A stretch of 64,000 nucleotides of DNA from NCBI RefSeq assembly GCF_002979755.1, contig NZ_PCPP01000001.1, forward strand, positions 1,024,665-1,088,664, read 5' to 3'. A model generated the notes under the pieces. The model was not told the DNA's origin. It saw only the letters and a program-made list of their open reading frames with translations, and did no database searches. Positions within the stretch are counted from its first letter, which is position 1. Every line of letters begins with the position of its first letter. A program made the position numbers and the translations under genes. The stretch comes from Chryseobacterium culicis (lineage in GTDB: Bacteria; Bacteroidota; Bacteroidia; Flavobacteriales; Weeksellaceae). Below, piece after piece: positions 1 through 8,700 of this stretch.

Positions 1-408
1 ATCGGAGGCAGTTCATTAGGCGCACTGATCAGCATCTATAGTGGTTTTCTATACCCTGAAGTCTATTCTAAGCTATTAATCTTCTCTCCTTCTCTTTGGG
101 TAGAACCGAATAACAACTTCCCTATGATGAATTTCAGGGTTCCTTTTAAGACAAAAATTTATCTTTATGGAGGTGGTCAGGAAGGATCCAAAATGGTCAA
201 AAGAATTCATATTTTTGAAGAGTACCTGAAAAAATGGGAAGAGAAAAAGCTTTTTGATTTTGAATTTAAAACCAATATCAATCCTGAAGGTACCCATAAT
301 GAGTTTTACTGGTCGCAGGAGTTTCCAAGGGCTATCGAATGGCTGTTTTATGATAATACAGAAAATCCTGTGGAAGTAAAACCACAACAACAAAGCATTA
401 AAAACTAA
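1..408 (+). CDS. Putative esterase, alpha/beta-hydrolase fold (5' end outside window)
   Basis: The reading frame is open from the first base of the window, so the N-terminus is missing. The visible 135 residues begin with GGSSLG, which fits the G-x-S-x-G nucleophile elbow of the esterase D / enterochelin-esterase-like family, followed by a YPEVYSKLLIFSPS strand-helix typical of these enzymes. A THNEFYW stretch near residue 100 of the visible part is a good candidate for the catalytic histidine. The substrate cannot be told from this fragment. The next gene begins about 90 bases downstream on the same strand. The family call is fairly safe; the function is open. Confidence 0.75.
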   Translation: MGGSSLGALISIYSGFLYPEVYSKLLIFSPSLWVEPNNNFPMMNFRVPFKTKIYLYGGGQEGSKMVKRIHIFEEYLKKWEEKKLFDFEFKTNINPEGTHNEFYWSQEFPRAIEWLFYDNTENPVEVKPQQQSIKN

Positions 409-500
409 ACATATAAAAACCGCTGTAGAAACCTTTCTGCCGAACAGGAACACAATGAAGACAGCAGCCTATATGAATTTAGAAAATATAACATCTATTT

Positions 501-1916
501 ATGAAACTAATCAATAAAAAAAACAAAAGTTACACTCAGATTTTTCACTTATTTACAGAAGAAGAGTGGACGAAAACGAGTAAAAATTTCAATAAAAATA
601 TTTCCACTTTTTTCACAGGAAAGAAGTATGAAGTCTTTGTGAATGCTCATGAAGAAGGAATTACGTATTTCATCGGATTAGGAAAATCTACCTTACAAAA
701 TTTCGAAATTCAGCAGGTAGCGGCCAAGTTTTCACAGACTCAGAAAGAAAAACTTCAGACCGTTCCTACGTTAACACTCGCTGATTTCTTGAATGAAAAG
801 CAGTTCGAAGAATTTGTAAAAGGGCTATTAATAGGAACTTACAACTACCCTTTTGATAAAAAACATGCTTTTTGGAATGCCAAATTTGAATTACATTTTG
901 AAAATTTAAGCCAGAAAAAATTAGATCATATCAGCCAGAAAGCAGAAGCATTGGTTAACGGACAGACTGCCTGCCAGGACTGGCTCAACAAACCAGCCAA
1001 TCTTAAAAAACCGGATATCTTAAGTGCGTACCTTAAAAATCTGGCCAAAAAGCATGAATTAAAATACACTGCATTCAACAGAAAAAAATGTGAAGAACTT
1101 GGGTTAGGTGCTTATCTTTCTGTCAATCAAGGAAGTGCCTATGATGCAGCTTTCACTATTTTAGAATATAAAACTACCGTAAAAAATGCCAAGACTTTCG
1201 GTCTGGTGGGAAAATGCATTCTGTTTGATACGGGAGGAATATCCATAAAAAGCTCTGCCAATCTGCATTATATGAAATCCGATATGGGAGGTGCTACAGC
1301 TGTTTTGGGAACATTAATTTACGCTGCTGAAATGAAGCTTCCGGTGAACATCATCGCTGTTCTTCCTATTACCGATAATGCTGTTTCTGAAAAAGCCCTG
1401 CTTCCAAGTGATGTCATCACAGCCTACAACGGAAAAACCATTGAAGTGCTTGATACCGATGCGGAAGGCAGACTGATTCTTGCAGACGGATTGTCTTACC
1501 TTTCCAAAAACTACAAAACAGATTTCCTGATTGACCTGGCTACTTTAACGGGAAGCTCTGTAAGAATGTTTGGAGATACCTGTGCCGCAATGTTCTCCAA
1601 TAATGAAGAGTTAAAAAATAACCTGATCAAAACCGGAGACCAAACCAATCAGAGAGTATGGAATCTTCCTTTATGGAATGTCTGGAAAGACGATATTCAG
1701 TCTGATGTAGCTGACATGAAAAACATCTCCCTAAAACCTGTAGGAGACTGTATTATCGCAGCAAAATTTTTAGAGCAATTCATTGAAGATCACCCTAAAT
1801 GGGCTCATCTGGATATTGCCGGAGTAGCCTTTGGAAGTGTAGGATATGCTAAAGAAAAAGCAGCAACAGGTTTTGGAGTTCAACTCCTTGTGGATTTAAT
1901 TGAAAATTATCACTAA
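501..1916 (+). CDS. M17 family leucyl aminopeptidase
   Basis: A 471-residue cytosolic metallo-aminopeptidase that removes N-terminal residues from peptides. All M17 active-site residues are visible: metal ligands K238 and D243 in VGKCILFDTGG, catalytic K250 in ISIK, ligand D261 in KSDMGGA, and D320, E322 and the catalytic R324 in DTDAEGR. The family's usual GKG motif is GKC here, a mild deviation. The length is normal, with a variable N-terminal domain of about 160 residues. It lies 141 bases upstream of a run of amide ligases, so it could recycle peptides from that pathway, but that is only inference from position. Confidence 0.92.
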   Translation: MKLINKKNKSYTQIFHLFTEEEWTKTSKNFNKNISTFFTGKKYEVFVNAHEEGITYFIGLGKSTLQNFEIQQVAAKFSQTQKEKLQTVPTLTLADFLNEKQFEEFVKGLLIGTYNYPFDKKHAFWNAKFELHFENLSQKKLDHISQKAEALVNGQTACQDWLNKPANLKKPDILSAYLKNLAKKHELKYTAFNRKKCEELGLGAYLSVNQGSAYDAAFTILEYKTTVKNAKTFGLVGKCILFDTGGISIKSSANLHYMKSDMGGATAVLGTLIYAAEMKLPVNIIAVLPITDNAVSEKALLPSDVITAYNGKTIEVLDTDAEGRLILADGLSYLSKNYKTDFLIDLATLTGSSVRMFGDTCAAMFSNNEELKNNLIKTGDQTNQRVWNLPLWNVWKDDIQSDVADMKNISLKPVGDCIIAAKFLEQFIEDHPKWAHLDIAGVAFGSVGYAKEKAATGFGVQLLVDLIENYH

Positions 1917-2020
1917 AAATTAGTTTTTTACAAAAAAACTCTGTATAATTGATTAGTGGATTTTCAAAACCATACAATATTTCATTTTTTTATATTAATA
2001 AAATAATAAATAAATGCTTT

Positions 2021-2028
2021 TATTTTTG
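2021..2028 (+). promoter_or_regulatory. Possible flavobacterial -7 element
   Basis: TATTTTTG fits the Bacteroidota TAnnTTTG -7 box and lies 30 bases upstream of the first ATP-grasp gene, in the largest gap before the run. I see no clear TTG -33 box at the usual distance, so this is weak. Confidence 0.3.
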
Positions 2029-2057
2029 AAAATTCACTAAATCTTAAAAAACATTAT

Positions 2058-3272
2058 ATGGAGAAGAAAACCATTGTGTGTATTTCGTGCTATTACAAAG
2101 GCTACGATTTTATGGACGAAATGAAGAAGCTCGGTAATAAAATCATCCTTGTAACCTCCGAAAACCTCAAAGAAAAAAACTGGCCGTGGCATGCTATTGA
2201 TGAGGTATTCTATATGCCTGAGCTGAAACCTTCCGTATGGAATCTGGACCATCTGATCCAGGGATTTTCCCACCTGATGAAAACCAGAAAAGTAGATGCT
2301 GTGGTAGCCTTAGATGATTATGATGTAGAAAAAGCTGCATTGATCAGAGAAACCTTCCGTATTCCCGGAATGGGACAGACGACACACCGTTATTTCAGAG
2401 ATAAGCTTGCCATGAGACAAAAAGCGAAGGATTCCGGAATCAATGTTCCTGAATTTACAGCTGTATTCAATGATAACGAAGTTGATGAATTTACAGACCG
2501 TATTTCTGCACCATGGGTTTTGAAACCCCGTTCAGAAGCCTCTGCATCCGGAATCAAGAAAATAACTTCCAAAGAGCAGCTGTATGAGGCATTGGAAACA
2601 TTAGGAGAAGAACGTCATCTTTTCTTACTGGAAAGCTTTAAACCCGGAGACGTTTATCATGTAGACAGCCTTACTTTTAATAAAAAAATTGTTTTTACTT
2701 CCGCTTCAAAATATCTTGCTCCTCCTATGCAGGTTTCCCATGAAGGCGGAGTATTCCGATCCAAAACTTTAGGAAGATACTCAGAAGATTTTAAAGCACT
2801 GGAAGAAATAAATGCCAGAGTTCTTTCCAATTTCGGACTGATTAACGGGGCCACCCATACAGAATTTATCCGTGGGAAAGAAGATGGAAAATGGTATTTC
2901 CTTGAAACCTCATCACGAGTTGGTGGTGCTCATATTCCAGATTTGGTAGAAGCTTCAAGCAGCATTAATATCTGGAGAGAATGGGCCAAAATTGAAGATG
3001 CCCTTTTGAGAGGAAATGATTACAGTGTTTCTCCGCCTACAGGATACTACTCCGGACTGATTGTTGCCCTGATCAAAGATAAAGAACCCAACTACAGCAG
3101 TTTTGAATGTGAAGAGGTGGTAAAATTCCTTCCGATAGACTATCATGTAGGAATTGTTTATAAATCCGGAGATGCCTCCGTTGTACAGGACAGATTAGAT
3201 TCAGCTGCCGAAATAATTCATGCTGATATGCTGAACATCCTTCCCCCCAAAAGCAACAAATTGAGTTCCTAA
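2058..3272 (+). CDS. ATP-grasp domain carboxylate-amine ligase (first of cluster)
   Basis: A 404-residue protein with the layout of carbamoyl-phosphate-synthase-type ATP-grasp ligases: an N-terminal Rossmann-like domain (VCISCYYKGYD onward), a central ATP-binding part with K156 in PWVLKPRSEASASG, and a C-terminal metal-binding stretch with E283 in YFLETSSRVGGAH. Such enzymes activate a carboxylate as acyl phosphate and join it to an amine or thiol. No signal peptide, so cytosolic. It opens a same-strand run with a second ATP-grasp, a GCS2-type ligase and an amidotransferase-like gene, and the next gene starts 3 bases after its stop. The substrate is unknown; it need not be a CPSase or PurK. 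Confidence 0.85.
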   Translation: MEKKTIVCISCYYKGYDFMDEMKKLGNKIILVTSENLKEKNWPWHAIDEVFYMPELKPSVWNLDHLIQGFSHLMKTRKVDAVVALDDYDVEKAALIRETFRIPGMGQTTHRYFRDKLAMRQKAKDSGINVPEFTAVFNDNEVDEFTDRISAPWVLKPRSEASASGIKKITSKEQLYEALETLGEERHLFLLESFKPGDVYHVDSLTFNKKIVFTSASKYLAPPMQVSHEGGVFRSKTLGRYSEDFKALEEINARVLSNFGLINGATHTEFIRGKEDGKWYFLETSSRVGGAHIPDLVEASSSINIWREWAKIEDALLRGNDYSVSPPTGYYSGLIVALIKDKEPNYSSFECEEVVKFLPIDYHVGIVYKSGDASVVQDRLDSAAEIIHADMLNILPPKSNKLSS

Positions 3273-3275
3273 AAA

Positions 3276-3554
3276 ATGAAGCGTGACATTGATATTCAAA
3301 ATGTTATTGAATTCATAATATACAATCTGCCTGAAGATTCCATACTAAAATGTAATTTAGAGAGCATAAGTTCTGGAAAATGGCAAAGCAAAGCATATTA
3401 TCGGTTCGTAGATTCAACTCATGCTAACAAACCTGGATCAAAATGGATCTTTAAAGAAAATATAATCCTCGAACATCCTACATTAGGAACCATCGTACTG
3501 GATATTTTAGAAAAAGATCAGCTTGGAGGAATTGAATTTATTACACTCATATAA
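3276..3554 (+). CDS. Small unknown protein of the amidoligase cluster
   Basis: A 92-residue protein of no family I recognise. It begins 3 bases after the first ATP-grasp gene and ends 29 bases before the hydrolase gene, which argues for cotranslation and for a real gene. It has no signal peptide, cysteine pair or membrane segment. The composition is that of a small soluble alpha/beta domain with aromatic and acidic residues. It could be a partner or carrier of the neighbouring ligases, but nothing in the sequence shows this. Confidence 0.6.
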   Translation: MKRDIDIQNVIEFIIYNLPEDSILKCNLESISSGKWQSKAYYRFVDSTHANKPGSKWIFKENIILEHPTLGTIVLDILEKDQLGGIEFITLI

Positions 3555-3583
3555 AGCACAATATTAAAACCAAATAAGGAAAA

Positions 3584-4297
3584 ATGCCTCACATAGAACA
3601 TACAGAGTATTATTCAAATATATTGGGAACAAGTCTCAAGGTAGAAGTGACCGGGCATTACGGCCATCCTGTCATTATGTTTCCTACTTCCCAGGGACAA
3701 TATACCCAGAATCATGATTTTCATCTTAACGGAAGTATCAACTGGTTTATAGAACAGGGAAAAGTAAAACTTTACAATGTACAGACCATCGACAGCTGGA
3801 GTTTTTATGATGATAAGATATCTCCTCAGCAAAGGATCAGAAACTATGAACGATATGTACAGTTTCTGATCAAGGAATTCGTTCCTTATATACAAAAGCT
3901 TCACAAGACTCATCGTGTAGCTGTTGCAGGAGCTAGTTTTGGAGGGTATCATGCCGCCAATTTTGCTTTCAGGTTTCCTGATGTGGTTTCCCATCTGTTT
4001 TGCCTTTCAGGAGCATTCACTATAAGAAACTTTATGGAGGGTTATTCTGATGATCTGGTCTACTTCAACTGTCCAAGAGAGTTTATAAGAAACGACGAAG
4101 CCTGGAAATACAAGCATATGCATATAGTACTGAGCACTTCTGATCAGGATATATGCAAAGATAAAAATATTGAAATGGCTGAAATCCTGAGAGTAAAAGG
4201 CATAGAATTCTGGTATGATGAAAGAAAATGGATCGGTCACGACTGGCCATTATGGAGAATGGTCTTCCCTACATTTATAGGAGCATTTTTCTCTTAA
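3584..4297 (+). CDS. Alpha/beta hydrolase, COG4947-like esterase
   Basis: A 237-residue hydrolase without a signal peptide. The nucleophile elbow is GASFGG with S118, and a late histidine in WIGHDWPLW fits the catalytic triad. The early HPVIMFPTSQGQ strand resembles the COG4947 type of esterase/lipase-superfamily protein. It lies between two ATP-grasp genes, 29 and 54 bases away, so it probably acts on the same product: thioesterase, peptidase or deprotecting hydrolase are all possible. I know of no proven substrate for this subfamily. Confidence 0.8.
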   Translation: MPHIEHTEYYSNILGTSLKVEVTGHYGHPVIMFPTSQGQYTQNHDFHLNGSINWFIEQGKVKLYNVQTIDSWSFYDDKISPQQRIRNYERYVQFLIKEFVPYIQKLHKTHRVAVAGASFGGYHAANFAFRFPDVVSHLFCLSGAFTIRNFMEGYSDDLVYFNCPREFIRNDEAWKYKHMHIVLSTSDQDICKDKNIEMAEILRVKGIEFWYDERKWIGHDWPLWRMVFPTFIGAFFS

Positions 4298-4351
4298 AAA
4301 CAATAAAAAACAAATAGAAAAAAAATAACACCCACCTTAAAAACAAAAATT

Positions 4352-5305
4352 ATGACAAAAAAAGTAGGAATTCTTTTCGGTATGGAAGACACTTTTCCCT
4401 GGGCATTTATAGACAAAGTGAATGAACTGGGAGGTGGAGACATCATAGCTGAACCCGTTAACATTGACAAACTGGAGCAGGGAGCAGATTATGGCTATGC
4501 AGTGATCATCGACAGAATTTCGCAGGACGTTCCCTTTTACAGAGCTTACCTGAAAAATGCAGCTCTTAACGGCACTTATGTAATTAACAATCCTTTTTGG
4601 TGGAGTGCTGACGAGAAATTCTTCAACAATGCTCTGATGTCCAAACTTGGCATTCCGCTTCCTAAAACAGTTCTGCTTCCGTCTCATGAAAGACCGGATA
4701 ATACTTCTGAAACTTCATTCAGAAACCTGAAATTTCCTCATGACTGGGAATACATCTTCAATTATGTAGGATTTCCTGCGTATATGAAACCTCATGACGG
4801 AGGTGGCTGGAAAAACGTTTACAGAGTAGAAAATCCGGATGATCTTTGGAGTAAACTAGGAGAAACAGAACAGCTGGTGATGATGGTACAGGAGGAAATT
4901 ATCTTCGATGATTATTACAGAGTGTACTGCCTGGGCAGGAAATATGTTCACATCATGCCTTATGAACCCAGAAATGCCCCTCATTTGAGATATGCCACTA
5001 CACATCAGACTCAAGGGGAAGAGCTTGAAAAGCTATTGAAAACCATTCATGATTACACCATTACTATGAATGAGGCTCTTGGATATGATTTTAATACGGT
5101 AGAGTTTGCTGTAAGAGATGGTATTCCTTATGCCATTGACTTCTGCAACCCAGCTCCGGATGCAGACCGAAATTCTGTAGGAGAAGAAAATTTTGCATGG
5201 ATCATAGAGCACGCCGCAAAACTGGCTATTGAAAAAGCTAAAGAATATGTTCCGGGGAAACCTAATATTACTTGGGGAACCTTTGTGAAAAATTCCATAA
5301 AATAA
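4352..5305 (+). CDS. ATP-grasp ligase, RimK/D-Ala-D-Ala-ligase-like (second of cluster)
   Basis: A 317-residue ATP-grasp protein, distinct from the first in the cluster. The N-terminal substrate domain begins KKVGILFGMEDTFPW. The ATP site has K146 in YMKPHDGGGW, where the glycines fit the phosphate-binding loop, and the metal ligands are E251 in NTVEFAV with D263 and N266 in IDFCNP. This resembles the RimK / glutathione-synthetase branch that extends amino acids or short peptides. Cytosolic. It is followed 30 bases later by the GCS2-type ligase, suggesting successive condensations on one scaffold. The substrate is not predictable from sequence. Confidence 0.85.
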   Translation: MTKKVGILFGMEDTFPWAFIDKVNELGGGDIIAEPVNIDKLEQGADYGYAVIIDRISQDVPFYRAYLKNAALNGTYVINNPFWWSADEKFFNNALMSKLGIPLPKTVLLPSHERPDNTSETSFRNLKFPHDWEYIFNYVGFPAYMKPHDGGGWKNVYRVENPDDLWSKLGETEQLVMMVQEEIIFDDYYRVYCLGRKYVHIMPYEPRNAPHLRYATTHQTQGEELEKLLKTIHDYTITMNEALGYDFNTVEFAVRDGIPYAIDFCNPAPDADRNSVGEENFAWIIEHAAKLAIEKAKEYVPGKPNITWGTFVKNSIK

Positions 5306-5335
5306 CATTGAAAAAGAATTAAAAAACACAAAAAA

Positions 5336-6454
5336 ATGCATCAGTTTACTATTGGAATTGAAGAAGAATATCAGATTATCGATGTGGAAAGCAGAGATCT
5401 GGTTTCTCACGTTTCAAAAATCATTGAGGGCGGCAAGGCGGTTTTAAGTGAAAATTTAAAGCATGAAATGCATGAATCCATGATTGAAATGGAAACAGGA
5501 ATCTGTCAGAATATTCAGGAAGCCAGAGCAGAATTAACAAATTTAAGACGTCACCTCATCAATATCGCCCATGAGCAGGGACTTCGTGTTTCCGGAGGAG
5601 GCACACACCCTTTTTCACACTGGTCTGATAACAATATCACTCAGGGAGAAAGATATATAAAAATCGTGGATGATATGGGAGATGTAGCCCGTGAAAATCT
5701 TATTTTCGGACTGCATGTTCACATTGGAATTCCCAACCGTGAAGAAGGGGTAAGAATTCAGAATGTCATGCGTTATTTTCTTCCTCACGTATATGCACTT
5801 TCTACCAATTCACCTTTCTGGATTGGAAGATATACAGGTTTTAAATCTTACAGACAGGAAATTTTTGTAAAATTCCCAAGAACCGGTATTCCCAGTTATT
5901 TTAACTCTCTGGCAGAATTCGACAGTTATGTAGATCTTCTGGTAAAAACAGGAACCATCGACAATGCCAAGAAAATCTGGTGGGATTTACGTGTACATCC
6001 ATTCTATCCAACAATTGAATTCAGAATCTGCGATATGCCTTTAAGAATTGATGAAACTGTATGTCTTGCTGCCATCATGCAGAGTCTCGTTGCTAAAATT
6101 TATAAACTTCATCAGCAAAACCTAAGTTTCAGAAGCTATAGAAGATTGCTGCTGAACGAAAATAAATGGCGGGCCTCCAAAAGTGGTATCGAAGCTCATC
6201 TGATCGATTTCGGAAAAGAAGAATCCGTTCCTTATCCTCATTTATTGAAAGAACTTTTAGAGTTTATTGATGATGTGGTAGACGATTTGGGATGTCGTCA
6301 TGAAGTGGAATATGCATGGAAAATTCTTGAAAACGGAACCGGCGCAGACAGGCAGCTTCAGATCTTTAAAGAAACAGGCGACCTGACAAAAGTCGTTGAT
6401 TATATGATCTCTGAAACGGAGTACGGCATTACCCACGGCGAACCCGCTTCATAA
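5336..6454 (+). CDS. YbdK-like carboxylate-amine ligase (GCS2 family)
   Basis: 372 residues, the same size I know for E. coli YbdK, and homologous to type 2 gamma-glutamate-cysteine ligase. Family motifs visible: GIEEEYQI at the N-terminus (metal-binding glutamates about residues 9-11), GLHVHIGI (G125-I132) and TIEFRICDMP (E228, R230). These enzymes join a glutamate-like carboxylate to an amine using ATP, and YbdK itself has weak glutamate-cysteine ligase activity. Being inside a two-ATP-grasp operon, it is more likely to work on a dedicated small molecule than on bulk glutathione, for which I see no gshB here. Confidence 0.9.
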   Translation: MHQFTIGIEEEYQIIDVESRDLVSHVSKIIEGGKAVLSENLKHEMHESMIEMETGICQNIQEARAELTNLRRHLINIAHEQGLRVSGGGTHPFSHWSDNNITQGERYIKIVDDMGDVARENLIFGLHVHIGIPNREEGVRIQNVMRYFLPHVYALSTNSPFWIGRYTGFKSYRQEIFVKFPRTGIPSYFNSLAEFDSYVDLLVKTGTIDNAKKIWWDLRVHPFYPTIEFRICDMPLRIDETVCLAAIMQSLVAKIYKLHQQNLSFRSYRRLLLNENKWRASKSGIEAHLIDFGKEESVPYPHLLKELLEFIDDVVDDLGCRHEVEYAWKILENGTGADRQLQIFKETGDLTKVVDYMISETEYGITHGEPAS

Positions 6455-6486
6455 TTTTTTGGTAACTTTACAAAAAATATGATGTA

Positions 6487-7320
6487 ATGAAAGATATTCG
6501 AATTGCTCTGCTGGACATGAACAATAATCATGTGAACCAAGGCTTTAGAAACATTAAAGAAATTTCTGAATCTTTTCAGCAGAACTCTGAAGAAAATGTT
6601 GTGATCAAAACATTTGATGTAAGATTTAAAGATGAAATGCCGGAGATCGGAGATTTTGACATTTTCATTTCTTCAGGCGGACCTGGAAATCCTCATCGGG
6701 AAGGTCTTGCCTGGGAAGACAGATTTGCTTCTTTTTTAGATGCTGTTCTTGAGCATAACAAATACAATGAAGATAAAAAATATCTTTTCCTGATCTGCCA
6801 TTCATTCCAGCTGGCAAGTATTCACTGGAATCTGGGCAATATCTGCAAAAGAAAGTCTTATTCTTTCGGAGTAATGCCTGTTCACAAAACCGATGAAGGC
6901 AGAGATGAGTTTTTATTCAAAAATCTTCAGGATCCTTTTTATGCCGTAGATTCCAGAGCATATCAGTTTATTGAACCGGATCATCAGCGTTTCGAAGAGC
7001 TTGGAATGACCATCATGGCGATTGAAAAATTCAGACCTCATATCAATCTTGAAAGAGCTGTAATGGCTGTTCGTTTTTCGGAAGAGATATTCGGAACACA
7101 GTTTCACCCCGAAGCCAATCCTGAATCTTTGATTGAAAATCTGAAGGATGAAAAAAACAGAGAAGCCATGATTGAAAACTTCGGAATGGAAAAATATCTT
7201 GAAACCATGGACAGAATAGATGATGAAGACAAAATCATTCTGACCAGACATCAAATTCTTCCGAGATTTCTCCAGTTTGCAAAAAAAAACATTTTGAAAG
7301 AAGCTGAAACTTTGGTTTAA
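6487..7320 (+). CDS. Class I glutamine amidotransferase-like protein
   Basis: A 277-residue GATase1-fold protein. The nucleophile elbow is LICHSFQLA with C104, and H207 and E209 in TQFHPEA complete the triad. An SGGPGNP loop near residue 60 matches the oxyanion region of GuaA/PabA-type enzymes. A free-standing GATase beside ligases can supply ammonia to an ATP-grasp partner, or act as a gamma-glutamyl peptidase (PuuD style) trimming the product. About 60 residues after the triad are specific to this protein and of unknown role. It begins 32 bases after the GCS2-type gene and is the last gene before a 143-base gap. Confidence 0.87.
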   Translation: MKDIRIALLDMNNNHVNQGFRNIKEISESFQQNSEENVVIKTFDVRFKDEMPEIGDFDIFISSGGPGNPHREGLAWEDRFASFLDAVLEHNKYNEDKKYLFLICHSFQLASIHWNLGNICKRKSYSFGVMPVHKTDEGRDEFLFKNLQDPFYAVDSRAYQFIEPDHQRFEELGMTIMAIEKFRPHINLERAVMAVRFSEEIFGTQFHPEANPESLIENLKDEKNREAMIENFGMEKYLETMDRIDDEDKIILTRHQILPRFLQFAKKNILKEAETLV

Positions 7321-7322
7321 AA

Positions 7323-7442
7323 GGCTGGAAGCTGGAGGAAGGATGCTGGAAGTTATTATCGGTTAAGGCTACATATTTTAGAACTCATACTATAAGATTA
7401 TCGCCTTGAAAACTTCCTTCTTCAAGCTTCCAGCTTCCAGCT
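7323..7442. repeat. Imperfect inverted repeat of GCTGGAAG units
   Basis: The left arm GGCTGGAAGCTGGAGGAAGG (7323-7342) plus ATGCTGGAAG faces a right arm at 7412-7442 whose complement reads AGCTGGAAGCTGGAAG..GAAGGAAG. The arms are separated by about 70 AT-rich bases. It occupies nearly the whole gap between the amidotransferase and the ATP-grasp-like gene. It could be a dispersed palindromic repeat or a strong RNA hairpin tuning expression within the run. Confidence 0.7.
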
Positions 7443-7463
7443 ACCTATAACAATCGGGCAGAA

Positions 7464-8678
7464 ATGCTCGATTTTTTTAACATCACAAAGAAAAAAAATA
7501 TGATTCCAAAATACAGAAAACAGTACAATCAGGCGTTTTCAGATGAAAAATACAATCAACTAAAAGGTATATTGGCTGAAAAAGGCGGAATAGAACCTAC
7601 GTTCAGAGTTTCAGAAAGTCCTATTTTCCTTACTAAAGAGTTTGAAGCAAAACTTATTGATGCCAGCGAAAGTATCATCAGCCAGATTAAAGCAATGCCC
7701 GCAGAGTTACTTCAAAAAGCCATTCCTGATAACTGCCGGGTCCCCAATGATACGGATCAGCCCCATTTTTTCACAATAGATTTTGGAGTCTGTAAAAGCG
7801 AAAACGGATCAATAGAACCTCAGCTGATAGAGCTTCAGGCATTTCCTTCTTTGTATGCTTTTCAAAAAGTATATGAAGAGACGTACTGCGAGGTCTATCC
7901 TTTCCTTTCAGAAATCAAAAATCCTATGTCTCATGAGTCATTTAAGAACTATTTGAAAGAACTGATTGTAGGAGATGAAGATCCTGAAAATGTAATCCTG
8001 CTTGAAATCTTTCCGGAAAAACAAAAAACTGCGATTGATTTTGCTCTGACAGAAAAATTATTAGGAATTAAAACAATATGTCTGACGAAAGTAAAGAAAG
8101 AAGGGCGAAAGCTGTATTACGAAAATAATGGTACGCTTACCGAAATCAAAAGAATCTATAACCGTGTTATATTTGACGAACTGGATAATATTCCTGATCT
8201 TACCCCTGAATTTAATTTCCGTGAGGAAGTGGATGTCAAGTGGATTACTCACCCTAATTGGTTCTTTAAAATATCAAAGTTCCTTTTACCTTTACTTCAG
8301 CATGAGTTTGTTCCAAAGAGTTATTTCCTGCATGAATTCCCGGAAAATGAAAACCTTGAAGATTTTGTACTAAAACCTTTGTTTTCATTCGCTGGAAGTG
8401 GTGTCAATTTAAATCCTACAAAAGAAATTACAGACTCCATTCAGGATAAAGAAAACTATATTTTGCAGAGAAAAGTGTACTATGAGCCTATTTTTGAAGA
8501 TATCAACGGAGATTTTTCAAAAGCAGAGATCCGTTTGTTGTATATTTGGCGGGAAAATGATGAACGCCCTATCCTATTGGAAAATCTTGGAAGAATGACT
8601 AAAGCCGCAATGGTAAATGTAGATTTCAATAAAAAAGATGCCATCTGGATTGGAAGTTCAAATGCTTTTTTTGGATAA
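7464..8678 (+). CDS. Divergent ATP-grasp-like protein of the amidoligase cluster
   Basis: 404 residues from the first ATG. An equally credible start is 36 bases downstream (7500; MIPKYRKQYN). The C-terminal third has VLKPLFSFAGSGV (K304), the shape of an ATP-grasp lysine plus glycine loop, then an LQRKVYYEP strand and an AEIRLLYIW strand. The middle has IEPQLIELQAFPSLYAFQ, seen in glutathionylspermidine-synthase-like and circularly permuted ATP-grasp proteins. I therefore suspect a third amide ligase, but the assignment is by motif shape only. It follows the GATase-like gene after a 143-base gap holding an inverted repeat, and precedes a small membrane protein by 22 bases. Confidence 0.6.
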   Translation: MLDFFNITKKKNMIPKYRKQYNQAFSDEKYNQLKGILAEKGGIEPTFRVSESPIFLTKEFEAKLIDASESIISQIKAMPAELLQKAIPDNCRVPNDTDQPHFFTIDFGVCKSENGSIEPQLIELQAFPSLYAFQKVYEETYCEVYPFLSEIKNPMSHESFKNYLKELIVGDEDPENVILLEIFPEKQKTAIDFALTEKLLGIKTICLTKVKKEGRKLYYENNGTLTEIKRIYNRVIFDELDNIPDLTPEFNFREEVDVKWITHPNWFFKISKFLLPLLQHEFVPKSYFLHEFPENENLEDFVLKPLFSFAGSGVNLNPTKEITDSIQDKENYILQRKVYYEPIFEDINGDFSKAEIRLLYIWRENDERPILLENLGRMTKAAMVNVDFNKKDAIWIGSSNAFFG

Positions 8679-8700
8679 AAACTTATAAAACTAATACTAC

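Noticed and set aside
1922..1940. AGTTTTTT-ACA-AAAAAACT hairpin after the aminopeptidase gene
   Set aside because: Stem is almost only A/T pairs, too weak to call as a terminator.
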